From Vespa crabro (lineage: Eukaryota > Arthropoda > Insecta > Hymenoptera > Vespidae), in assembly GCF_910589235.1 (NCBI RefSeq), contig NC_060955.1, forward strand, positions 15,638,838 to 15,702,837: a stretch of DNA of 64,000 nucleotides, in the 5' to 3' direction. The translations under genes and the position numbers were made by a program. Of the stretch, positions 24,889 to 37,200 are shown one piece after another; position 1 is the stretch's first letter; every line of letters starts with the position of its first letter. The notes beneath the pieces were generated by a model. The model ran no database searches. It worked only from the letters and a program-made list of their open reading frames with translations, and was not told the DNA's origin.

Positions 24889-27800
24889 TTAATAATAGTA
24901 ATAACCTAGGAAGCCTGAAACAAACGATAAGAACGCGTCGTGTGAAATAGACAAGTCAATTCATAAAACGGTATCCATATACAGTTATAGATGATTACGT
25001 GTATGCGGAAAGCAATAACAGATATTTATCTTTGAAATGTTTCTTTTTAACCTTTAAGCAATATCATATCTTGAGTCATGTGTAAAATATCATGCATTTT
25101 TACTTGAAATGCTAATTCTTAATTAACAGATATAGTAATCTAATCGCTTTTATTTTCATAATCTTTCAATTATTTCATTGTTAGATAATGTTAGAACGTG
25201 AGAAAATAGTTCTTTGTTATAAAATTCATTATGAAGCAACTTAAGCTACCTATTCCTTTCGATACAAAGAACAAGCTCGCTCTCGTTCTATGAGAAACTC
25301 ATGTACTTGATCAAAGACGAATTCAACGTAATCCGCTAACGGCTGGAGGAGTAGTCTGTTAAACGAGTTAACAGAAACTGACAGTAGGAGGAACACCAAT
25401 GAGAAAGTCAGAGATATACCTGACCGTTGATAATGAGAGGGTAGTCTAAGAGAGCGCAAGAGATGAAGAGAGAAGCGGGGAGAGTTTCAAAGCTACTAAT
25501 TACAAGCACCCTCGTCACCTTCCTTCTCTTAGCATGATTGACCTCATCCCTTTCGCGTGTTCTCCCTTTGATTGGTAAGTGCTCGCTTTTCTGGTCCTAT
25601 GCTTCGCTGATACACGGATTCCCTTCACCGAGTTGGTATGTTCGACCACGACATTCTAACAATATAAAGTCAAGCAGGTTTCGAATGTCGAAAGGGAGAC
25701 GAGAGAGAGGGGGGAGAGAAGGAGGGAGGGAAGGAAAGAGAGGGAGAAAAAAGAAAGAGAAAAACCAGAGTTGATTATAATACGGATCTCCAAGGCCGAT
25801 AAGCTTCTCTACCAAACGCGAAGGAATATTGTCTGATATTTTCAACTTCAGTTACGACAAATTAACGATGACGCCTTTGGTGAACTTAAATTTGATATGA
25901 TTCTTTGCTAAAGTTAATATTTATAAAGTTATCGGGGTACTCCCGGTCACGTAGATCACCCTATATATTAAAAGAAAAAGAAGGGAAAGATATTCTTATT
26001 CCATTTTCGCGAGTTCAAACTTCCGCTTTTGGAATTAACGTCTCGTGAAAAAGTACTTAACAGAGATATCGCTAAATTACGAGTTTCGCTTTGGCGAAGG
26101 CGAGCTTCGCTTTTCTCTCAGCCCTCCTTTCAACCCTCGGATAAATTTCCTTCAAGGACGTCCGGAAGGGCGAGCCGTAGCTTTACGCGTGTCGCGTAAT
26201 TAAATGCGAGTCGAGTTTAAAGCGTCTCGAAAAAGAGAAGAGATTTGGTACGCCGTTTAACCTGGATACTTTCGAATGTCCTGTTTTTTTTTTTTTACGT
26301 TTGGAATCATTTGAATATTTTCTATAAAAGAACCTGTTCAAACGGATATATAAAAAGAAAAAAGAAAACAACATTAATAGAATAATCAAGTAATGAAAAA
26401 CTCAATCTACATTTGAACTTGACCGAATAAAAATGTGGAAACAAACGTTGATCTTGTCTGAGGAAGAACACGTAATAAGCACCCGTCGAAAAAAGTCGAC
26501 CTTGTCGTTGACCTAAACGACCTCATAACACCTGTTACGTTTCACGTAATGGCAACGCGAAAGGAAGCGTTACGCGTAAACGAGTTTGACTGACGGCACT
26601 TTCACTGATCCACGACCAGCGGGTGCGAGACTCTTCCAAGGTTTCTCTTTCAGGATTCTTCTTTTCACCTTCGCAAAAACCGGTATTTCGAATTAATCCC
26701 ATACCAGGATGGGAATTCAGGAAGTATGCGATTAATTGCTTCATACTACTATTTCATTGTACTTACTACTCTTTTACAGGTGCCATTATTTTTTATGTTA
26801 TAGTACTTTATGAATAATTAACATTATTCGCTAGACAACTTACCTGCCTGATATTATTTTAAATTTTATCGATATCTCTATGTTTTCGGTTAAGTCATTT
26901 TGTTAATATCCAATCGAGTTAGTTAAATCGTAGTCGAAAATAACTCGCAAAAAAAACGAGACTGTGGTGCTGTCGAAATAGCTAGTTGAAAGAGCGCTTG
27001 AAGGTTAAAGCTTCTAACATCGAAACGATTTTCTTCCGCGTTGTTGGCGCGATTATAACGTCTCGAAGGAGGATGAAGTGAAATAAGGAAACGAGCTATC
27101 GTCTTCGACAAGAAGAGATGGGTTCACGATCATGAACACGAGATATCCTTGTCTACAGACATGCAATGCTTTTACGTACATATACAATGCCAAATGTACA
27201 TTCACATATATACATAATATAAAGCTCTCTCGAGAATACATGAGTATGTTCACGATACGTCAAGGATCGATCCTTTCAGACACACTTATATCTGTTGGCC
27301 TTCATTCAAATCGTAGATGAAAGTACGGATCTATCAATTTCATTCCATCGTTAAGTATTAATTAAGGAAATCCCACTTCGAACGATCTTGTTTAAGATAA
27401 AGGATGCAATGTTGGATTAATTGTAACACATTTGTTTAATATATTTTTTAAGGATTTTTTGGGGAATTTGATCGCTTGATGAACATTTCAAATATATAAC
27501 AAAATCTTTAGATAATGTGATTAGTACTACAAACATATAATTTACAAGTATAACATACAGGGTTTTTTTGTTTAATCAAAATGGGACATCCAGTATAGGT
27601 ACATATGTACGATATTTTATATACGATTATTGGGAATAGAGAGGAAAAGGTAAAAGTTACTAACGACAGTTACTTCACTAGTGTGAGGGATAATAAATAG
27701 TGTTTTTATTTATAAGTTAAGTGCACAAGGATAAAGACAAACTGGTGCGAGTACGTCAAAGAGATGGAGCGAGTGGGGTGGATACATTCTTTCCCTGATC

Positions 27801-28144
27801 ATCCCTTTCTAGTTTTTATTATGGCCTCTTTCTTTTATCATACCATCTTTGGATTTCTTATTTACAAACGGAGAATTATCACCTTCTGTGTTGCTTTTCT
27901 TTTACTCCCTTTTTGCATCTCAAGAGGAACAGCGAAGGATTGTCAATTCGATTTCGCTAATTATTTCTTCATGGATTTACCTGTATTCGGTGGTACGAAT
28001 CCGTATCCACTCGCACCTACGATCACACCGCTCGTGTCAGCCCGGTTCGGTTCTGGACCAGGTGGGAAAAGAATTGGACCTAAAAAAAATTGAAATCAAA
28101 TTAGAAATGGTAAAAATTATTGAGGTCGCTGTTAATGAACTGCT

Positions 28145-28200
<56 letters not shown>

Positions 28201-28222
28201 AATGATAATAATAATAATAATG

Positions 28223-28272
<50 letters not shown>

Positions 28273-31200
28273 GATAATGATAATGATAATAATAATGATA
28301 ATAATAATAATATTAATAATAATAATAATAGATCCTAGCTATCAATCTTCATAATTTATATTATAATTTATAATCGATAACGCGAGACGATTAATTTGAA
28401 TATTATCTACGTCGATATCGTAGATTCATAGATTATCATAGATTAATTCCTCACGCGCTCTGTGAGCTAATTCGTTAGCGAGGAAATTGCAAAGGTCGTC
28501 TCGTATGTCGTTACTCGTGACAATGCTATAATGCAGAGATTTGCAATGAAATCGTATTCACATATATGCGTATAAGAACATGTTTTACAATGTCGGGTAT
28601 GTTAGCTGTTAATGACCTTAATGATCGACAAGATATGCAAGCCGAGCAAATGCAACGATTGACATTGTAACTGTGAAAAAAGTCGATATTACGATAGTTA
28701 TCAACTCTCGCCTGAACTCTGACGAAGTCAGTCAAAGAACATGCGAACGAATAGACAAACAAATTTGAATAAAATTATTTGACATATGAAAAAGTAATTT
28801 TTCTTCTTTTCGTTTTGTAAATACTTTCTTCATATTTCGTTCATTCACTGAAGAAAAATCCTATTACAAAGAATTGAACGAACTCAAAGAAGAATATTCA
28901 GCCTTCACGGTCGTAGATCGCTCCAATAAATCAAACCCCCATATCTTTGTCCGGCGGTGATCCGAAACTTCTTTCACTCTTTTTCTATGATCTTTTCTTT
29001 CAAAGAACGATCGATCGATTCTTTACCAATTTTATACCATTCTTTGTGTGCCCGACCGACACGCGTGCACGACTACAAAACTCGCAAAGAAATCTTCGAC
29101 TCGTTTGTTTCCATTTTATCGTCATTTCTTCCTACGTTTCCTTAATGAATAACCATTTATTCAAAGAAACTTAACGTCAATCTTTTCTAAAACCTAGGAA
29201 CAGGAAAGTTGTTGGATACGTATTATTAATCACGCGCAAGCATTACCGAGAAATGTGTTTTATAAGTGAATCGGAAGAAACGGATATAATTTAGATAATC
29301 GAATTAAATTAAAGATCCTTTGGATGATCTAAGAAAGAAAAAAAAATAGGACTCCATACAAAAGGATTCTTACCAATTCGAGCGTTAAAATAAATAATTC
29401 TTTTTTATGTTTTTGTATTACAATTTCTTTCGTGTCGATCTTGTTCACTCAAGCATATAACACTGAACTAGCTGTCAATAAACGTTTGTCTTTATGAAAT
29501 ATTACGTTACGTTAGCTGATATTATCGACAATATCTAGAAAAGCAAACGCGTTTGAACTTGGCACGAGATCCGACTCCGACTTATACTTTTAACACCGAT
29601 TCAAAGAAATCATATATCTCTCTTTCTCTCCTGAATTATATATAACATATTGAGTCGATAACATCATGCCGAAAATAAAATCAGATAAGATATTACAAAA
29701 CACAAATAATAAAATAACGATGAATTTAGCACAGCAGAACACCATTGTAAATGAATGCGAACGAGTAAAGGAAATATCCTTGTAACTCGTTTTAAGTAAT
29801 CCACATAAAATTTGTTAATTTGTCATAATTTATAAGTTCAAAAAATTGGAATATCTCGTGAAGGGTTGAATCAATCGAAAACATTTTTTATAAATTTGTT
29901 TGGTATAAGGAGGACATCATATGGTGTCAATTTCTTTTCGCAGTTCGAGAGATAGGGGAAGTTTCAAAATCAAATTCACTTTTTCCGATGGTATCATATA
30001 TTTTTCTTTTTAATATAATTATTTATATAATACGATATTTTTAATATAATACGATAGTATTTGTTGAAAGAAATTCAACAACGTGTCATATGAGATCGTT
30101 TATTATTGTAAAATGTCATAAATTATATTATAAATTTCTGTCATTTCTTAAGTGTAAGCTTATATCGCTGGGTGCTAGCTGTTCAGTTATATTTTATAAA
30201 CAAAGACCTGTAATATTAATCTTAATAGATATATATATATACATACATTTAGTAACTTAAGAGGCATAAGGGACAGTCAGCAAATAGCGATATGCTCCTA
30301 AGAAATTAACAAATTTAAAACAAAATTAATAACATTTTATAATAATAAATAATCTCATTAAATGCTATCGTATTATTTAAAAAGAACTATATGGTTTTAT
30401 TAACAAAAATGAATTTGACTTTGAAATTTCTCATATTACTCGATCTATAACAAAAATTGGTCACAGTATTATAATATCCCTCCTTATACCAAACAAATAT
30501 GCAACAAAATCTTTTTGATAATATTTTCAGTCCCTTACAAGTAATTTTTTTCAAGATAAACAGAAATTATACTTACAGACTATATATTGAAAAATTAATT
30601 GCTTATTTCGATTAAATATCTGTTCGTATTGAGCAATATTGTACATGTAATAATAGATTTGTTGATATCGCTTAAAAAATATCGATTCTAATTGACTTAT
30701 AGACTCAATTGGATTTCAAATATCACGACATAGCAAGATTGAGGGATAATTTGATAAGATAATTACATGCATACACATATTTATTGTATTGTAGATATGA
30801 ATGCAATATACCTAATACACTGAATAATGGATGAGTAATTAATATATATATGTGTGTGTATAATATATAATATATATTATATATATATTGCGAACTATAT
30901 TTGTTTATAAATTAAAAATCAACTACACATACAACTATCTACATTTATTTATATTTATCCTTTCACCGATGGTGTACTCCTACAGCACGTGCCTCGATCT
31001 TAAATTATTATCCTGGCTTCGAGAGCGTTAAATCTGTTCCGGTAAAAGTTTGTTTCAAACTGTTGGAAGTTGGAGCATATCATACTTTCAAAGATTAAGA
31101 TCATTGATAAAAAATAAAAAATGACATCGTTAGTGTTCGTCGAAAGAGATACGATCATTATTTCAATTTCATGAGGATAATCATTGACCTTCATAGAAAT

Positions 31201-34200
31201 TCACGGTCGAATGAGAACAATCAAACTGAACAGTATAGTTAAAACTGACCTCTGTTCGATCTTGGATCCCGCAATCCTGCGCTCTGTTGAAAGTAAGGCC
31301 CGAAACCAGCATAGAGTTGCCTATAATTCTGGGCCGTGACACCCATCAGGATGGCCATTAGGAATGCGATTAAAGCGATCTAGAAAAATTAAAGAAATTC
31401 CAAATTAGGAACGTGTATTTCGTAAAAAATGTAAACTAAAAGCAACTACATGCTAGAAGATGGAATTGACCGGGTGTCGTTAATAAATCGGCGAAAGGAG
31501 AACGAGTTATCTACGAGAGAAGAAGTCGAGGAGTCTTTTAATAGGCGATCGAGATCACAGATAAGTCTAACAAAATCTCACGAACGCGCCTTTCTAGCCA
31601 ATTTATCGGCCGTCGATTATCACCAACAATTGAGTAAATAGCATCATTAAAACCTTCTATAAGATTACACTAAATAATATCTATTTCGTAAGGGGCAAAC
31701 ATGAACTTCATCGACTTTATTGACCCTTTATTCGCTGAAGAAAATGGAATCGTAGATATAAAAAATATTTCTCGAAGATAACCTCGAGTGATTAGAATTT
31801 AATTATAAAATCATATCATTTGAAAAATTTGAATTAAATAATCGGAAGTGAATGTGGAATAGTTCAATAATTATCTACGACTCAATTAACGACATCTATG
31901 AATAATGACTATTTTCCTTTCTTTGAGTAATTGAAAACAATTAATTTCTTTCCGCAAAAATATAAATCTTAAATTATACGATTTAATAACGTTAATTTAC
32001 GCTTTGTATACATAATGCTATTTAAAAAGAAATTTACGATGATATAACGAAATCTATCATACCGTTCAACTTTTTACAAATGAGACTGTAAAATTTTGTA
32101 CGTTTTCTACGATCATTGACACATATCGCATACTTTAATTAAAATTTTCTTACTTTCAGAAAATTTTATATCTTGTTCTATAGCAGTAAACTATTATATA
32201 AATATTGGTAACATCTATCAATTTACTCCAGAGAAATCGCTTGTGAAATTTACGAAGTGACATAATTCTCATATGCCACACGTTAACTTCACTATGCGAA
32301 TCCAATTTGAAATCGAATTTCGAATCGTAAGTCTCTTGTCGTTAATCGAATTATATCAACTCCTTACTCGGCAATAAGAATGTCGGAAGGTCTTCATTTC
32401 GAAGATACACAGCCTTACGTAAAGCCGTTGATGAAATCAATGAAATTTTACGATCTGCTCGTGGATTGGACGGAAAATCACATCGGTAATCCTATGAACG
32501 ATAATGATTCGGTTGATGTTATGTGAGCACGAGCTGGGATAAACGCACAAAAAGAATCCATCGAATGGAATCATTAAAATGTTGCGAATTCCATCCAAAT
32601 TTTTCCAAAAAGTATTTCTTTCACGGACTTGTTTCAGTCGTAGCAATATTAAGATGAAAATTCATTCCATTTATGCGAATTATCCTATAAGAAAGTTTTA
32701 AATTTTCGATTTTAATATATATTAGTAGCAAGGAAAGTGACCTTTTGGAAACCATTTTTAAAGAAATTAGTTGATATAGCTTGTCTTCGTTTCTACAAAG
32801 GCACGAGGTCACTCTCGAAGCGCTGACATACATGTGCTAGCACCGTGACGCGAGATCATGCCAAAGCGATATCCCAAACATAACTTATGAAGAAAAACAC
32901 ATACGTACGCGTAACTACAATTTCGCGAGAAGAGGATAACCATTTTAATCCGATTACTGTTTCATATAACTCCAATATAAGTTCCTTGTTTTCCGGTTCT
33001 GATCGATTTTCAAGAATTATAGAATGCAATCGATTCGACGCGTTTGGTCGACTTTTCATGTGAAAGTGGAGTGTTGCAATATGATAATGGGAAAAATGAT
33101 TAATAATGAATCACTTCCGAGACTGCTCAATGTACAGATACGCTGATATATGTTAAATTTGCTATTAAAATTTCAAGATAAAACGACCAGTTTTCAAAAA
33201 CTATTCTATAAAAAAATGGCCGATACCAGTTATGTGAATGTATAACGAGTAGAAGACTTTCACGAAAGTGTCCTTCTTCGTACCGTTAAAAGTTATGTCG
33301 GTAAAAGGAAGAGAAATAAGTTGGTGTTTGTTTCAGTGATGTCTGGTAAAACATGCCTTTTAATTTTGGCCGGAAGTAAATGAAGATGTATTTTTACAAA
33401 ATGTCAATAAGATTAATATCCTCAATGTATCATAAAACTTTAATAAAAACCAAGATTAGAATATTTCTGAGCGTTAAAGAAATTGCTTTAAAATGTCTAT
33501 GTAATTAATTTATATTTTTCTTTTTTTTTTATATAATAAGAACCTTATATCCTTTATGAGTGAATTGGCCACTGGTAAAATCATCTCGGAAAGCTTATTA
33601 TACGAGCTATTAGATAGTAAACTTACACATAGATACTTAGTAAGAGCTATGTATTAGCGTCGAGTACTTCCGCATTTAACGCCAAGTGAAACGGAGCGTG
33701 TTTACAAACGCGCTCCTCCTTTGTCTGTGTATATGTAAGTAAATCTCTCCCGTAGGAACCTATAGACCATTAATATCGTAGGTCGAGTTAACCATATTGC
33801 GTCCATCTCGAAGCCACGCGTCGTCCACTATTACGCAACGAGAAGAAACGCGTACAAAAGCTTTATTATTCTATCAAAGACAGCAGCTCGTCATTCCTTT
33901 CCTATCGCGCGCGACCGACTGCTTTCCATAGGTATACATGTATATAAATAGAATCTGACATAAGTGCAATACAGTAGTGACATTGTAATAAGTCGATGTA
34001 CTCAGACTGAGAATATTGATAATCTTGCTGGCTTGATATTTCGATCAAGTTCTCGTTCCGGATACTTGCACCATTTTATTAAGGCGAAAGGTTAAAATAT
34101 GAAATAAAGAAGATATACAAGTTCGAGTCGATTTCTTAAAGATAACGCTATCAAAGAAATGTAGAATTGTTATGGGCATTGCTTTCTAACTTTCGTTATT

Positions 34201-37200
34201 TTGTAACGATTATGATGAAAAACAAATACATGTTAACTGGAATATATCTTAGAAATCAACCAGTCATTAAGATCGAACAACGAAACGGCACTTTATTATG
34301 AACAATGTGGACCTCGATAAGGATCTAGACTTGAAATTTGAAGGAATAAAAAGTCGAATATTTCAAAAGAAAAATTTTTATACAATACCTATACAATCTA
34401 TACAACCTATAATAATAATTACTAGTATTTGCGAAATTGTAAAGACAATTCGTATACCGGAAAATACCAAGTAGGGGATAATTTTCGCGACCTCGACGCT
34501 CCTCGTTGCGGCAACTTTCATTCACCTTCATTTTATATATCGTCAAGGAATTTCACGAAGGTCCTCGCCTCTCGACTGCCTTGTACATCCGATCGCCTAC
34601 CCCCCCCTCCCTTTCTATCCCTCCTACTCTTTTGATCTCGTCACGATTGGTTAGACTTCCTTTAATTACTAGATTTTATGATATTTCATAATTGTTTTTT
34701 ACATGTACCAATCAATCAGAACAAGAATAGACACTGTACTTTTTTTTCTTTTAAACAACTCCGATACAGTCTCTTAGTCATTGGAAACGTTTCAGTTGTT
34801 GGTAGTAAGCCAAATGTTACGAAAGGATGAGGATGAGGATAAGGACGAAAATAACGAAAAAGAAGACAAAGAGGGTTGAAGATGTTAGAAACGACGTGTC
34901 GTTTACAATTAGAAAGTGGAACGCTCTAGCAGGTGTAATGCGCAATTCGTAACGATAGATACCTGCGTACATACATATATACGTGCGTATTTTTCGTTAA
35001 CTCTTACAAAATTCGTATCATTGATTATAAAAACACCATAGGCAACTTAATTGAAAATCACATCGTATAATTCCAACAATTTTTATTGCACTTTTATCAC
35101 TTTTTCGATGTCCATACTTGTATGCAAAATATACCGAGTATATTTATAAAAATTTTTACGTCACATCAAGCAATATGTTATACATAACCGTTTATAAATT
35201 TTCTAATTTATAAAATGCTTCTTTTCTACTGGATGTTTTTGATTAGAAAAAAGCTTCGTAAAAACTTTTTTCGCGGCACGTTTTACGAATATCCTATACA
35301 CGCATAAGTATATCACTTTTTAATTGATTTTTTCCATCGATTCTCTTTAACAGTTTTCTATGTTACGGTACACAATTTAGCGTGAAAAGTTTACGTAAGA
35401 ATGTATACGTGCATATGTAGTTTGAAATTGCATTTCTTTTAAAACATTGGGAAAGAACGTGTAGCTATTTCTATTACAGAATCCTTACTTTTTCTCAAAT
35501 ATTTCGTGAAAGGAGCAAATATTTTTTGGATTAAATCTTTTGTGACACACGTAAGTGCGCACGCGCACAAAAGAGAAGGTTATTTTCGATGCTGTGCAAA
35601 TCGTCACGCTCGGTTGGCACAAAAACCGGCAAAAGGTGCCACGTCACATTTCTCTTATAGAACCAATCTCTTAACGGAACCAATAAAAGGGATAGCTTTG
35701 AACGTTAAAATATCGCTGACATGCTGCAAAGATTTTCTCCTTTGTCTATACGATCGAACTATATTGTAACTATAATTGAGAAGAAGTCGTGCGATTAAAT
35801 ATTAGATGATAATAGTATAAAAAGAACGAAAAATAAAGATCAATACGATATTATATCGAAGTTTCAATGTGTCCATATATGATAATCTGCGACATAAAAT
35901 TTAAAATATCATTTACTATGGATAATATATGGAAAATTAGTAAACTTCGAATGTTATATAAATTGCACAAGTCTTAAGAATTTAGTTGAGTATAATTCGA
36001 TCAATCGACAAAGTGTAAAAATCGCTTTATTTGTAACAACATCAAGTTCTTCGTAATATCCTTAATAAATTTTATCTTAGAAATCATCGATTTCATGGAA
36101 CACATAATCTCTAATTTCCGGGGAGCCTAAAAGGAACTTCGATCTATAATGCTTTCATGCAAATCTCGCCAGGAACTAAATACTAACGAAATTCGTAATG
36201 GTTGACGTAATAGTATACATCGCGATGAACGATAGAAAGCCAACGCTAATAGCTTTTTGATTCGAAAATTGTACTTAACGACTGATTCGAAAGTCGATAT
36301 TAATTATCCGATCTGCTCTCGATCTTTGTTAGTTAACACCGATAAGAGAATGAGCCATAAAGGAACCGTAAAGTGTCGATGAAATCATGCTTTCGAGCAG
36401 GTGATTTATTATAACGCTCGACAGACTGATAGCTAGCTTTTGTTCATAGAGAATAATTTACGGTTATCGATGAATTACATCGCTCGTCCGACGACGTATA
36501 TAACTCTCGTTCTCGCTCACGAATACGGAAAAAATGATTTTCCGTATCGATATCGAGATCCAACGTGTGATTTGTTACCCTAGCGCGTAACTTCGACACT
36601 TACATACATCGTCTTTATTAACACTTTTATGCAAATATACGTACTTGTATTTTTTTGGAAATGTAAACGTTATCATTATTATATTCGTGTGGATAATTAC
36701 ATCCATAATATTATTTTAATAACTTTTCTCCAATATGTATTAAACGATTAAAAAATTACATTATTGCCCCTTAGAAAAGTGGAGAGAAAGAGAACTCGCA
36801 TAAAATTCAAACTAGTAATCGTAGATCATTATGGAGTTTTTGCGACCGTTGCATACTGATGCGAGGAAACGTTTCATTAGCGCATTATGGCATGTTCTTA
36901 TACGACATTGAAGAACGTAGAGGAACAAAATTCTGTGTCTCAAAGTATTAAAATTTAAGTGTAAGAAAAGTCTTGTTAAGGAAACAGAGCGTTCATTCAT
37001 TATCGAGCTTTCAAAAGAAAAGTCTGTGCAATCAATTATTTTTCACAAAAGTCAAATTATAATCAAATATGATCAATTTTAACTCACGTTAGTGTCAAGG
37101 ACGATTACTTCTCTGAAATAATCAAATGTAAACGATGAAATATTTGATACAAATGTGAATGTTGCAAAATATACGTTAGAATTTAATATAAGCAGTATGA

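Noticed and set aside
27764..28093. 109-codon plus-strand frame with a hydrophobic stretch
   Set aside because: Its better half is antisense to exon 3 of the 87-aa gene, which is supported by splice phases on the minus strand.
28120..28338. Asn/Asp-rich 72-codon frame
   Set aside because: Translation of the (AAT/GAT)n repeat, in an intron of the 87-aa gene.
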